A DNA stretch of 64,000 bases from Flavobacterium sp. ACN6 (lineage in GTDB: Bacteria; Bacteroidota; Bacteroidia; Flavobacteriales; Flavobacteriaceae), in contig NZ_MRCQ01000003.1 in the NCBI RefSeq assembly GCF_002304005.1, positions 364,574 to 428,573 on the forward strand, read 5' to 3'. The position numbers and the translations under genes are program-made. The stretch's first letter is position 1, and each line of letters opens with the position of its first letter. Below are positions 28,023-37,030 of the stretch, one piece after another. The notes below the pieces were generated by a model that had not been told where the DNA came from, ran no database searches, and was given only the letters and a program-made list of their open reading frames with translations.

Positions 28023-28505
28023 ATGAGTAAAGTAGCCATTATAATGGGAAGCATCTCAGACATGCCAGTTATGCAGGATGCCATCGACATATTAAAACAA
28101 TTTAATATTGAAGTTGAAGTAGATATTGTTTCAGCACACAGAACGCCGGAGAAATTATTCGATTTCAGTAAAAATGCACATACTCGCGGTATTTCGGTTA
28201 TTATCGCTGGAGCGGGAGGCGCTGCACATTTACCGGGAATGGTAGCTTCAATGTCACCGCTTCCTGTAATTGGAGTTCCTGTAAAATCAAGTAATTCGAT
28301 TGATGGATGGGATTCGGTTTTATCGATTCTGCAAATGCCGGGCGGTGTTCCTGTTGCAACGGTAGCTTTGAACGGCGCAAAAAATGCTGGAATTTTAGCG
28401 GCGCAAATCATCGGAAGTCACGATAAAAAAGTGCTTGATACTATTATTTCTTATAAAGAAGATTTGAAAGCAGCAGTTAACAAAGCAGCTGAAGGATTGA
28501 AATAG
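28023..28505 (+). CDS. purE: N5-carboxyaminoimidazole ribonucleotide mutase PurE (class I)
   Basis: PurE converts N5-CAIR to CAIR. The 160-residue protein has the class I opening IIMGSISDMPVM, the conserved SAHRTPEK motif with the catalytic His and the GAGGAAHLPGM loop. Class I PurE requires PurK, which is present 2 kb upstream, separated by the Septu-like pair. A GACTG-type hairpin follows the stop. Confidence 0.96.
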   Translation: MSKVAIIMGSISDMPVMQDAIDILKQFNIEVEVDIVSAHRTPEKLFDFSKNAHTRGISVIIAGAGGAAHLPGMVASMSPLPVIGVPVKSSNSIDGWDSVLSILQMPGGVPVATVALNGAKNAGILAAQIIGSHDKKVLDTIISYKEDLKAAVNKAAEGLK

Positions 28506-28511
28506 TTTTCA

Positions 28512-28552
28512 GTTTTCAGTCACAGTTTTCAATATAAACTGTGACTGAAAAC
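28512..28552. terminator. Hairpin after purE, GACTG family
   Basis: A perfect 17-bp stem (28512-28528 with 28536-28552) around a 7-base loop, built from the same GTTTTCAGTCACAG-type sequence as the GACTG repeats. It lies between convergent genes and may act as a terminator for purE. Confidence 0.75.
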
Positions 28553-28570
28553 CGTGACTAAAAACTAAAA

Positions 28571-29239
28571 TTAAGCAACATCTTCAACTTCTTCCAATAC
28601 CGATTCAAATTCATATTCTGTAATATCTTCTTTATTGATCCAGTTTTCTGAAGTAACTAAACTGTAATTTAAATCATCTTTAGTATTCAATTCCCAAACA
28701 ATACCTTCAGCTTCTGGAAAAGGAATATTTTGAGAAATTTGATTTTCAAACAATCTTTTGATTAGATTTCTATCAGACAACCCATTATTCAATAATTTCA
28801 GCACATTTTCAGCTGTTAACTTTTGTGTTTCGCCATCGGTTGGTGTCATTGAAAAGTGAACAACAGAAGCTTTTGCATTTGGAAATTTCCCATTATACGC
28901 TTTAAAAAGCAATTGATTGACATGAAACAAAGTTCCCTGCATGTGTATTTCTGGATATTCCTCGCAAACTTTATCAATTAACATATTGTTCGAAATCTGC
29001 TCAATTTGTCCTTCGCCCAATTGATCTCCTAATTTATATTCTAAAACAATCTGTGCCGCTTCGTTAGGTTCATAATCAGAAATTGCCATTTCTAATAATT
29101 CAGGCAGACTGCTTTTTTCTGCCGTCGCTCCATCGGGATAATTGAATTTACCTAATAACTGAATAAAATCTTCATCAGACCAATATCCTTCCACTTCATT
29201 TACGGTATCTATATTCTTAATTACAGCTTGATAATTCAT
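28571..29239 (-). CDS. Conserved protein of unknown function
   Basis: I do not recognise this 222-residue protein. There is no signal peptide or membrane segment. It is acidic, alpha-rich and ends in a very acidic tail (EYEFESVLEEVEDVA). The text WSDEDFIQLLGKFNYPDGA and a short LPELLEMAISDYEPNEAAQ segment are its most distinctive parts. It is monocistronic, convergent with purE and divergent from the M3 peptidase gene. Base composition looks like its neighbours. Confidence 0.7.
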   Translation of the reverse strand: MNYQAVIKNIDTVNEVEGYWSDEDFIQLLGKFNYPDGATAEKSSLPELLEMAISDYEPNEAAQIVLEYKLGDQLGEGQIEQISNNMLIDKVCEEYPEIHMQGTLFHVNQLLFKAYNGKFPNAKASVVHFSMTPTDGETQKLTAENVLKLLNNGLSDRNLIKRLFENQISQNIPFPEAEGIVWELNTKDDLNYSLVTSENWINKEDITEYEFESVLEEVEDVA

Positions 29240-29406
29240 AGTTTTAATTTTTATAATTACGATTAGTATTTTATAATTCTAACCTTTTTCTCAATTTACG
29301 CTTTTAAAACCGCCTTCGGCAATAAATAACATATCTATAACACAATTTAAGAGAGTTTTATGTCCAGAATGAATTCTTTATAGCGAATTAGATTTTTATA
29401 AATTGT

Positions 29407-29414
29407 TATCTTTG
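29407..29414 (+). promoter_or_regulatory. -7 promoter box of M3 oligopeptidase gene
   Basis: TATCTTTG matches the consensus, giving a leader of roughly 40 bases before the ATG at 29460. Confidence 0.55.
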
Positions 29415-29459
29415 GGATTCAAAAATTTGACTTCAATTAATAAAAAATAGTATATCATA

Positions 29460-31487
29460 ATGAGTGTTTTACTTTCAAAATTTATAACGAAACATAATAC
29501 TGCACCTTTTTCTCAAATTAAAATCGAAGATTACGTTCCTGCTTTTCAAGAAGGAATTGTTTTGGCTAAAGCTGAAATCGATGCCATCGTAAACAATCCA
29601 GAAGCGCCGACTTTTGAAAACACAATCGTGGCAATGGATTTTTCGGGTGATATTTTAGATCGTCTTTCGAGTATTTTCTTCAATTTGAATTCGGCTGAAA
29701 CGAATGACGAAATGCAGAAAATCGCTCAGGAAGTTTCACCTTTGCTTTCAGAATTTGGAAATGATATTCGTCTAAATGCTGCTTTATTTGCAAAAGTAAA
29801 AGCCGTTTACGATCAAAAAGAAAGTTTAAATCTGAATCCGGAACAAACGACTTTATTAGATAAAAAATACAAAAGCTTTTCTAGAAACGGAGCGAATCTG
29901 CCAGAAGACAAGAAAAATCAATTAAGAGAAATTGACAAAGAATTATCGAAATTGAGTTTACAGTTTGGTGAAAATGTTTTAGCAGAAACCAATGCTTTTG
30001 AATTGCATTTAACAGATGAAAAAGATCTATCTGGTTTACCTGAAGGCACAATTGAAGCCGCAAGATTATTAGCCAAAAATCAAGAAAAAGAAGGCTGGAT
30101 TTTCACTTTAGATCATCCAAGTTATGTTCCGTTTTTGACTTATGCGGATAATCGCGAACTGCGTAAAAAAATGGCGATTGCTTTTGGTGCAAAAGCTTTT
30201 CAGAATAACGAATTCGACAATCAGGAAAACGTCTTAAAAATTGCAAAATTACGTTTTGAAAGAGCCAATTTGTTAGGTTACAAAACTCACGCACATTTTG
30301 TTTTGGAAGAAAGAATGGCCGAAAGTCCAGAGAAAGTTTTCTCTTTCTTAAATGATTTATTAGCTAAAGCAAAACCTGCAGCTCAAAAAGAATTCGCTGA
30401 GTTAACCGCTTTCGCGAAAGAGCTGGACGGAATCGAGCAATTAGAGAAATGGGACGGCGCTTATTATTCTGAAAAATTAAAACAACAACTTTTTAATTTA
30501 GATGATGAAAAACTGAAACCTTATTTCCAGTTAGAAAAAGTTTTAGACGGCGCCTTTACGGTTGCCAAAAAATTATACGGTTTAACTTTTACTGAGGTTT
30601 TTGACATTGACAAATACCACGAAGAAGTTACAACTTATGAAGTTCGTGATGCTGAAAACAATTTGGTTTCTATTTTCTATGCGGATTTCTTCCCAAGAAA
30701 AGGAAAAAGAAACGGCGCTTGGATGACTTCGTTTAAATCACAATATGTAAAGGACGGCGTAAACGAAAGACCGCACATTTCGAACGTTTGTAACTTTACA
30801 AAACCAACCGAAACAAAACCTTCCTTATTGACGTTTAATGAAGTGACCACTTTATTCCACGAATTTGGTCACGGGCTGCACGGAATGCTAGCTGATACAG
30901 TTTATCCAAGTTTATCAGGAACTTCGGTTTATTGGGATTTTGTAGAATTACCAAGTCAGATTATGGAAAACTGGTGTTACGAACCAGAAGCTTTGGCTTT
31001 GTTCGCCAATCATTATGAAACCGGAGAAATTATTCCGATTGAATATGTACAGAAAATTAAAGAAAGTGCAAGTTTCCAAGAAGGTTTAGCAACTTTGCGT
31101 CAATTAAGTTTTGGACTTTTAGACATGGCTTGGCACGGACAAGATCCAACTTCAATTACAGATTTAAAAACTTTCGAAACGGAACAATTTGCTAATACAC
31201 AATTGTATCCTGATGTAAAAGAAAATGCGATGAGTACTGCATTCTCTCATATTTTCCAAGGCGGTTATTCTTCTGGATATTACAGCTACAAATGGGCAGA
31301 AGTTTTGGATGCTGATGCTTTTGAATATTTCCAGGAAAGCGGTATTTTCAATGAAGAAGTGGCGAAGAAATTCAAAGACAATGTCCTTTCTAAAGGAGGA
31401 ACAGAACATCCAATGACTTTATACAAACGTTTTAGAGGTCAAGAACCAAAACCAGAAGCTTTATTGAAAAGAGCGGGATTGTTATAA
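29460..31487 (+). CDS. M3-family metallopeptidase (Dcp/oligopeptidase A type)
   Basis: M3 peptidases (thimet oligopeptidase, PrlC, Dcp) cut short peptides in the cytoplasm or periplasm. The 675-residue protein has no signal peptide, so cytoplasmic. The zinc site HEFGH is at residues 467-471 (motif TTLFHEFGHGLHGMLAD) and the third ligand Glu follows in DFVELPSQIMENW. C-terminal substrate-binding Tyr/Gly-rich stretch GGYSSGYYSYKWAEVLDAD is present. It may degrade dipeptides or oligopeptides imported after secreted DPP action. A strong terminator follows. Confidence 0.95.
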   Translation: MSVLLSKFITKHNTAPFSQIKIEDYVPAFQEGIVLAKAEIDAIVNNPEAPTFENTIVAMDFSGDILDRLSSIFFNLNSAETNDEMQKIAQEVSPLLSEFGNDIRLNAALFAKVKAVYDQKESLNLNPEQTTLLDKKYKSFSRNGANLPEDKKNQLREIDKELSKLSLQFGENVLAETNAFELHLTDEKDLSGLPEGTIEAARLLAKNQEKEGWIFTLDHPSYVPFLTYADNRELRKKMAIAFGAKAFQNNEFDNQENVLKIAKLRFERANLLGYKTHAHFVLEERMAESPEKVFSFLNDLLAKAKPAAQKEFAELTAFAKELDGIEQLEKWDGAYYSEKLKQQLFNLDDEKLKPYFQLEKVLDGAFTVAKKLYGLTFTEVFDIDKYHEEVTTYEVRDAENNLVSIFYADFFPRKGKRNGAWMTSFKSQYVKDGVNERPHISNVCNFTKPTETKPSLLTFNEVTTLFHEFGHGLHGMLADTVYPSLSGTSVYWDFVELPSQIMENWCYEPEALALFANHYETGEIIPIEYVQKIKESASFQEGLATLRQLSFGLLDMAWHGQDPTSITDLKTFETEQFANTQLYPDVKENAMSTAFSHIFQGGYSSGYYSYKWAEVLDADAFEYFQESGIFNEEVAKKFKDNVLSKGGTEHPMTLYKRFRGQEPKPEALLKRAGLL

Positions 31488-31520
31488 TTTTAAGATTTCA
31501 GATCTTAGATTTTAGATTAT

Positions 31521-31548
31521 ATCCGAAGTAGAAATACTTCGGATTTTT
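31521..31548 (+). terminator. Terminator of M3 peptidase gene
   Basis: Perfect 10-bp stem ATCCGAAGTA / TACTTCGGAT with a GAAA loop followed by a T-run. Confidence 0.92.
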
Positions 31549-31577
31549 AATTTGATTTTGTCTGAAAATAAAATTGG

Positions 31578-31585
31578 CTATCTTC
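31578..31585 (+). promoter_or_regulatory. -7 promoter box of SanA-like gene
   Basis: TATCTTCG, one base off TAnnTTTG, preceded closely by TTGGC. It would place transcription start just before the TTG codon at 31618 and after an upstream in-frame TTG, supporting the shorter protein. Confidence 0.4.
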
Positions 31586-31617
31586 GTATTTTAAATCTAA
31601 TCTTACAAAAAACAACT

Positions 31618-32277
31618 TTGAAAAAATATTTAAAAATCTTCCTTTACCTAGCAATTATTGGATTAGTTGCGATTGTTTCTGTAAATTATTACGTAAAATC
31701 TTCGACCAAGAAATACATTCACCACTCACTTAAAAAATTTCCAAAAAATGATGTGGGAATTATTTTTGGTGCGGGAATTAATGGAAACCACCCAAGCAAA
31801 TATTTAAAAGATCGTTTGGATGCAGGGATTTTATTATGGAAAGCAAAACGAATCAATAAAATTCTACTTTCTGGCGATAACGGCCGAGAAGAATATGATG
31901 AATTAACGGTAATGAAAAATTATTGTTATACTCATGGAGTCGACACCACAAAGATATTTATTGACTATGCTGGTTTTGATACTTATTCGACGATTTATCG
32001 CGCTAAACATATTTTCAAGATTAAAAAAGCCACTTTAATAACTCAGGAATATCATCTAAACCGGGCCATATACATTGGACAGAAACTCGGAATTAAATCG
32101 GCTGGATACTCTGCCAATAGAGGAAATTATTTGGGATATAATTATGTTCGTTTTAGAGAATATGGTTCTGTTTTCAAATCCTTTTTTGATGTTTTAAGAA
32201 ATAGAGAACCTCGATTTTTAGGAAATACAATTGATGTAAATGGTCCATCAAATTATTCAAAGGAAGATAAACGATAA
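31618..32277 (+). CDS. SanA/YdcF-type DUF218 membrane protein
   Basis: SanA-like proteins are inner-membrane anchored with a periplasmic DUF218 domain and influence envelope permeability. I start it at the TTG at 31618 (219 residues), which yields an N-terminal anchor MKKYLKIFLYLAIIGLVA...; another in-frame TTG at 31552 would give an atypical 22-residue extension overlapping the likely promoter. Motifs GIIFGAGI, LLSGDNGREEYDE and ITQEYHLNRAIYIGQKLG fit the family. Followed by the four-copy repeat array. Confidence 0.85.
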   Translation: MKKYLKIFLYLAIIGLVAIVSVNYYVKSSTKKYIHHSLKKFPKNDVGIIFGAGINGNHPSKYLKDRLDAGILLWKAKRINKILLSGDNGREEYDELTVMKNYCYTHGVDTTKIFIDYAGFDTYSTIYRAKHIFKIKKATLITQEYHLNRAIYIGQKLGIKSAGYSANRGNYLGYNYVRFREYGSVFKSFFDVLRNREPRFLGNTIDVNGPSNYSKEDKR

Positions 32278-32280
32278 AAA

Positions 32281-33000
32281 AAAGTTATTAAGAGCTCCAG
32301 CGGAGCAAAATATTTATAGAAAGATAAATATTAGGATTTTAAACGAAAGCTCTATCAGAGCGATATATTTCACCCCGATGGGGCTATTTTACATAAATCA
32401 ACAAATTTTATCTATAAATATTTTGTTCCTATGGGACTTGTTGAAAATTAAATAATTTAAAAAAGTTATTAAGAGCTCCAGCGGAGCAAAATATTTATAG
32501 AAAGAAAATATTAGGATTTTAAACGAAAGCTCTATTAGAGCGATATATTTTACCCCGATGGGGCTATTTTACATAAATCAACAAATTTTATCTATAAATA
32601 TTTTGTTCCTATGGGACTTGTTGAAAATTAAATAATTTAAAAAAGTTATTAAGAGCTCCAGCGGAGCAAAATATTTATAGAAAGAAAATATTAGGATTTT
32701 AAACGAAAGCTCCATCGGAGCGATATATTTTACCCCGATGGGGCTATTTTACATAAATCAACAAATTTTATCTATAAATATTTCGTCCCTGTGGGACTTG
32801 CTGAAAATTAAATAATTTAAAAAAGTTATTAAGAACTCCAGCGGAGCAAAATATTTATAGAAAGATAAATATTAGGATTTTAAACGAAAGCTCCATCGGA
32901 GCGATATATTTCACCCTGATGGGGCTACTTTACATAAATCAACAAATTTTATCTATAAATATTTCGCCCCTATGGGAGTTGTTGAAAATTAAATAATTTA
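32281..33000. repeat. Four tandem ~180-bp units, each with four small hairpins
   Basis: Copies start at about 32281, 32462, 32642 and 32822 (period 180-181). Each has hairpins GCTCC-AGC-GGAGC, GCTCY-ATY-RGAGC, CCCC-GAT-GGGG and GTYCC-N3-GGGAC in that order, separated by AT-rich spacers such as AAATATTTATAGAAAG. Copies 1-2 have T-A and copies 3-4 have C-G at the closing pair of hairpin 2. Copy 4 is the most diverged. It fills the 765-bp gap between the SanA-like gene and the antiporter; no credible gene lies in it. Confidence 0.95.
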
Positions 33001-33042
33001 AAAATCAAAAATCTTAATTCTATTCTCTTGATTCTATTTTCT

Positions 33043-34305
33043 CTACTCTTTCTCCAAAACCTTTTTCGCTAATTTTCCAACAGTAAGTCCTTGCACCACA
33101 ATTGAAAACAGCACCACAATATAAGTCACCTCCAAAAGCAGATTTTTATATTCGCCTTCTGGCATAGAAAGTACCAAAGCGATAGAAACCCCACCGCGAA
33201 TTCCTCCCCAAACCAATACCATCAAAGAACCTTTATTGTAGGCAGATTTGATTCCGAAGAACTTAAAGATATCAAAGAATTTCCAAGGTAAAACGATAGA
33301 AAAAATTCTCGCAAAAAGCACTATAAAAATAGCCACAAAACCTGTTACTAATTGTTTATTTAAATCTGGCAGTAACAATAATTCAAAACCAATAAAGAGG
33401 AATAAAATAGCATTTAGAATTTCATCAATAAGTTCCCAGAATTTACCTAAATAATCCTGAGTCACTTCGCTCATTGCCACTTTTTTACCATAATTCCCAA
33501 TGATCAATCCCGCAACAACCATTGCCAGCGGACTAGAAACGTGTAAACTTTGGGCAATCAAAAATCCTCCCATAACGATAGAAAGCGTGATTAAAACAGA
33601 AACTTTATAATCATCGATTTTCTTCATTACTCTTGATGCCGTAAATCCAAGAAAAGCCCCTAGTAAAAGTCCGCCGATTCCTTCTTTTGCAAACAGCCAA
33701 GCGATAGAACCAAAACTCATGTCAAACGTTGGGTCAGTTGCCATTTTTAAAACAACGGCAAACATTACTACCGCTACTCCATCATTAAACAAGGATTCAC
33801 CAACAATTTTGGTTTCTATTCTTTTAGGAACTTTAGCTTGTTTTAGAACCCCCAACACCACAATTGGATCGGTTGGAGAAATTAACGTTCCAAAAACCAA
33901 ACAAAATATATAAGGAATTTTTATTCCGAAAAAAGGCGCGATATAAAAAAGCAGTACCGAAATTATTAATGCCGACAATACTACGCTGACCGTAGAATAA
34001 ATCATAATGGGAACTTTTTGTTCTTTAAGATCCGACATGTTCACGTGCAGTGCACCTGCAAACAAAAGAAAATTCAACATTGCTCCCATCAGGATTTCGT
34101 TGAAGTCGAATTCTTTTATTAAATCAAAAAAGTGTTTTGTGGTTGAAGGAAAATAAGAATCTCCTAAAAGACGAATTCCTACTGAAACCAGCATGGCAAT
34201 AATCATAATCCCAATAGTTCCTGGGAGTTTTAAAAATCTTAAATTTAAATAGGCGAAGAAAGAAGCCAGTACGATAAGTACTGAAAAGGTGTAGTATAAT
34301 TCCAT
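33043..34305 (-). CDS. CPA1-type sodium/proton antiporter
   Basis: The 420-residue membrane protein has about 12 helices and belongs to the NhaP/CPA1 cation:proton antiporters of the inner membrane, which exchange Na+ or K+ for H+. The transport motif FGTLISPTDPIVVLGVL and the following VGESLFNDGVAVVMF helix are intact, including the ND pair. No long cytoplasmic tail. Divergent from the GbsR-like regulator gene, 136 bp away. Confidence 0.92.
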   Translation of the reverse strand: MELYYTFSVLIVLASFFAYLNLRFLKLPGTIGIMIIAMLVSVGIRLLGDSYFPSTTKHFFDLIKEFDFNEILMGAMLNFLLFAGALHVNMSDLKEQKVPIMIYSTVSVVLSALIISVLLFYIAPFFGIKIPYIFCLVFGTLISPTDPIVVLGVLKQAKVPKRIETKIVGESLFNDGVAVVMFAVVLKMATDPTFDMSFGSIAWLFAKEGIGGLLLGAFLGFTASRVMKKIDDYKVSVLITLSIVMGGFLIAQSLHVSSPLAMVVAGLIIGNYGKKVAMSEVTQDYLGKFWELIDEILNAILFLFIGFELLLLPDLNKQLVTGFVAIFIVLFARIFSIVLPWKFFDIFKFFGIKSAYNKGSLMVLVWGGIRGGVSIALVLSMPEGEYKNLLLEVTYIVVLFSIVVQGLTVGKLAKKVLEKE

Positions 34306-34406
34306 AAATGTGATTTTTACAAAAATATTCTTCTCATTAGTTAATCAAAAATTCAAGACCTGAATTAACATAACTTTATAATTCGTTAAATATGTTTCAA
34401 TTATTT

Positions 34407-34437
34407 TTGAAAGTTTGAAAACTTTTGCTTACATTTG
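34407..34437 (+). promoter_or_regulatory. Promoter of GbsR/MarR-like regulator
   Basis: TTG (34407-34409), N20, then TACATTTG (34430-34437). Only four bases separate the box from the ATG, the same gap as rarA, suggesting a leaderless mRNA. Confidence 0.6.
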
Positions 34438-34441
34438 ATCC

Positions 34442-34945
34442 ATGGAATTCAAAGAAGCAAAAAATAAGTTTGTACAAACCTGGGGAGCATTAGGCTCTCA
34501 GTGGGGAATTAATAAAACGATGGCACAAATCCACGCTTTATTAATGGTCTCAAACGAAGCTGTTTCGATGGAAGACATTATGGACGAATTGCAAATTTCA
34601 CGCGGAAACGCCAGCATGAACCTAAGAGCTTTAATGGATTGGGGAATTGTTTATAAAGAATACAAAGCTGGAGAAAGAAAAGAGTTTTTTACTGCTGAAA
34701 AAGATTTAGACGAATTAGCAGTTAAAATTTCAAGAGAAAGAAGCAAAAGAGAAATTAAACCTGCGCTTAAAATCTTAAAAGAAGTTTCGACTATTGAAGC
34801 AAAAGATTCAGCTGAAGAAAAACACTTTGTAGATCAAACTACTAAACTGTACGATTTCGTTTTAAAAGCAGATAATATGTTGGACAAAATGACTGAATTT
34901 AACGACAACTGGCTTGGAAAGCTGGTTTTAAAAATCATGAAGTAA
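34442..34945 (+). CDS. GbsR/MarR-family transcriptional regulator
   Basis: The 167-residue protein is a winged-helix regulator of the GbsR subgroup of MarR proteins, with HTH region MEDIMDELQISRGNASMNLRALMDWGIV followed by the wing YKAGERKEFF and a C-terminal helical dimerisation part. It heads a plus-strand series of small genes through 39005 and is likely to regulate them or the divergent antiporter. GbsR relatives respond to choline/osmolytes in other bacteria; the ligand here is unknown. Confidence 0.9.
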   Translation: MEFKEAKNKFVQTWGALGSQWGINKTMAQIHALLMVSNEAVSMEDIMDELQISRGNASMNLRALMDWGIVYKEYKAGERKEFFTAEKDLDELAVKISRERSKREIKPALKILKEVSTIEAKDSAEEKHFVDQTTKLYDFVLKADNMLDKMTEFNDNWLGKLVLKIMK

Positions 34946-35001
34946 AAAAATTTAATTAAAACTTTCATTTTTTTCTGAAAGTTTAAAAACAATGAATAGT
35001 T

Positions 35002-35346
35002 ATGAAAAACATTAATTTATTAAATTATTTCTTTGTTGGTATTCCTGCCATTTTAATTCCTATTGGCTATGTAAATGATGAGAATCTTGGCGAACTATTC
35101 GCTTATGGCTTATTATTCAGTATTTTAACTGGTCTCTTTCAAATCACTATTGGTGCATGTATGTTAATCGATAATCCTCGTGACAAAAGCATTCAATATT
35201 ATATACTTGGAGTGATTTTATATTTCGTGATGGTGTACATCAATCCCATTTTACCCCTCAGTCTCAAAACTTCTTTTGTATTCGCTATTCCCACAATACT
35301 AGCTATTTATCTTTCAATAGTAATCTATAAAAAAGCCCACAAATGA
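35002..35346 (+). CDS. Small four-helix membrane protein of unknown function
   Basis: The 114-residue product has four predicted membrane helices (starting near residues 7, 31, 64 and 88) with short loops, including GACMLIDNPRDKS. I do not recognise a named family. It overlaps the next gene (DUF2071) by 4 bases in an ATGA arrangement, so translation is coupled, and it lies 56 bp after the regulator. Confidence 0.72.
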   Translation: MKNINLLNYFFVGIPAILIPIGYVNDENLGELFAYGLLFSILTGLFQITIGACMLIDNPRDKSIQYYILGVILYFVMVYINPILPLSLKTSFVFAIPTILAIYLSIVIYKKAHK

Positions 35347-36080
35347 ACTTCTTAAAAGCAGAATGGAAAAATTTAGCACTTTTCAATTATGAAGTTGATG
35401 CTGCAATTTTAGAAAAATATCTTCCTGCAGGAACTGAAATCGATATTTGGAACAACAAATGTTATGTGAGTTTGGTGGGATTTATGTTTAAAAACACCAA
35501 AGTTTTAGGATTGAAAGTTCCGTTTCATGTAGATTTTGAAGAGGTGAATTTACGATTCTATGTAAAACGTTTTGAAAACGGTGAATGGAAGCGTGGCGTT
35601 GTTTTTATTAAAGAAATTGTCCCTAAAAAATCGATCACATTTATTGCGAATACGTTGTATCAAGAACATTATGAAACACAAAAAATGAGACATGAAATCA
35701 TTGAGAATGAAAATACCCATACTTTTATTTATCAATGGAAGATTGACAAAAAATGGAACACGATTCAATTAGAAACCAAAAATACTCTAACAGAAATTAA
35801 AGTCGATTCTGAAGCTGAGTTTATTACAGAACATTATTTTGGATACACAAAAATCGACGACGAAATGACTTTTGAATATGAAGTAACGCATCCGAGATGG
35901 GAACAATTGGAAGTTTTAAATCATAACATTGAAATTGATTTCGAAAAAACGTACGGAACCGATTTTGGATTTCTGCAAGATGCAAAACCAATTTCTGTAT
36001 TCTTAGCAAAAGGCTCAAAAATTACGGTTAAAAATAAAAGAAAATTACAATCAATTCCTGTTTTAGAAGAAATGTACTAA
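35343..36080 (+). CDS. DUF2071 (YqjF-like) protein
   Basis: The 245-residue soluble protein belongs to the DUF2071 family, whose members have an acetoacetate-decarboxylase-like beta fold and unknown substrate. Family markers include LFNYEVDAAILEKYLPAGTEID near the start, VSLVGFMF and VNLRFYV, with a late SVFLAKGSKI strand. It overlaps the preceding small membrane protein by 4 bases and precedes a DCC1-like thiol-disulfide protein. Confidence 0.87.
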   Translation: MNFLKAEWKNLALFNYEVDAAILEKYLPAGTEIDIWNNKCYVSLVGFMFKNTKVLGLKVPFHVDFEEVNLRFYVKRFENGEWKRGVVFIKEIVPKKSITFIANTLYQEHYETQKMRHEIIENENTHTFIYQWKIDKKWNTIQLETKNTLTEIKVDSEAEFITEHYFGYTKIDDEMTFEYEVTHPRWEQLEVLNHNIEIDFEKTYGTDFGFLQDAKPISVFLAKGSKITVKNKRKLQSIPVLEEMY

Positions 36081-36109
36081 TCAAATTATTATCCTTAAAA
36101 CCAAAAATC

Positions 36110-36928
36110 ATGAAAACTTTAGAAAACCAAACCTTACTTTATGATGAAGATTGTCCGCTTTGCAATTTATATACAACCGGTTTTGTAAAAAGCGGTATGC
36201 TTGACGAAAACGGAAGAAAATCTTATTGCCAATTATCTGCTGAAGAACAAAGTTTTGTAGACTTAAAACGCGCTCCAAATGAAATTGCGTTAATTGATAA
36301 CACGTCAAAAACGGTTACTTACGGAATTGATAGTTTGATAAAAGTGATTGGATTTTCTTTTCCTTTAATTGAAAAAACTGCAACTCTAAAGCCAATTCAT
36401 TTCATCCTGAAAAAAATGTATTCTTTTGTTTCATACAATAGAAAAGTAATTATCCCAGGAGTTGTAAAAGAAGAAAACAAACTGCAATGCACTCCAGATT
36501 TTAATTATAAATATAGATTTCTTTTTCTCGGATTTGCATTAACGCTGACCAGTTTTATTTTATTTAAATATGCTGATTTGATTCCGAATTTACCTAAATC
36601 TACTATTTTAAGAGAAGTGATTTTAGCGTTTGGACAAATTGTTTTTCAGAGTTTATTTCTTTTGAAGTTCGATAAACAAACGATTATCAATTATGTTGGA
36701 AATGTAATGACAGTTTCTTTAATGGGAAGTTTAATTTTGATCCCAATTTTAATTTTAGGTCAGTTTTTCCAGCTTCCTCAAATGATCATTTTAGGCTGGT
36801 TTGCAGTTACGGTTTTGATTATGTTTTTGGAACATTTTAGAAGAGTAAAAATTTTAAAACTTCCTTTTTATCTATCTTACACCTGGATTCTGTATCGAAT
36901 TATTGCTTTGCTATTTATTTTAAATTAA
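36110..36928 (+). CDS. DCC1-like thiol-disulfide oxidoreductase with membrane tail
   Basis: The N-terminal ~100 residues are a DUF393/DCC1 thioredoxin-like domain with active-site CPLC at residues 15-18 (motif YDEDCPLCNLY). The remaining part has about five hydrophobic helices from residue ~140 to the end, so the protein is membrane anchored, 272 residues in all. The fusion is odd but common in this phylum. It lies in the GbsR-led series; the partner substrate is unknown. Confidence 0.85.
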   Translation: MKTLENQTLLYDEDCPLCNLYTTGFVKSGMLDENGRKSYCQLSAEEQSFVDLKRAPNEIALIDNTSKTVTYGIDSLIKVIGFSFPLIEKTATLKPIHFILKKMYSFVSYNRKVIIPGVVKEENKLQCTPDFNYKYRFLFLGFALTLTSFILFKYADLIPNLPKSTILREVILAFGQIVFQSLFLLKFDKQTIINYVGNVMTVSLMGSLILIPILILGQFFQLPQMIILGWFAVTVLIMFLEHFRRVKILKLPFYLSYTWILYRIIALLFILN

Positions 36929-36930
36929 GA

Positions 36931-37018
36931 TTTGCCACTAATTACACGAATTTTCACGAATTAGATTTTACAATCCTGACGGAAAAAATTAGCGGAAATT
37001 TGTGTAATTAGTGGCAAA
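36931..37018. repeat. Inverted element with 17-bp perfect arms (GCCACTAATTACAC family)
   Basis: Perfect arms TTTGCCACTAATTACAC (36931-36947) and GTGTAATTAGTGGCAAA (37002-37018) enclose an AT-rich loop with further partial pairing (CGAATTTTCACGAATT against AATTAGCGGAAATTTG). Located between the DCC1-like and TIGR01777 genes. Same family as 23955-24036. Confidence 0.88.
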
Positions 37019-37030
37019 AAAATCAACATC

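Noticed and set aside
32240..32455. 71-codon reading frame starting inside the SanA-like gene
   Set aside because: It runs into the first unit of the tandem array and has no family-like sequence; it is a by-product of the repeat.
32281..33000. CRISPR array
   Set aside because: Units are 180 bp with near-identical spacers and internal hairpins, unlike short repeats with unique spacers; no cas genes.
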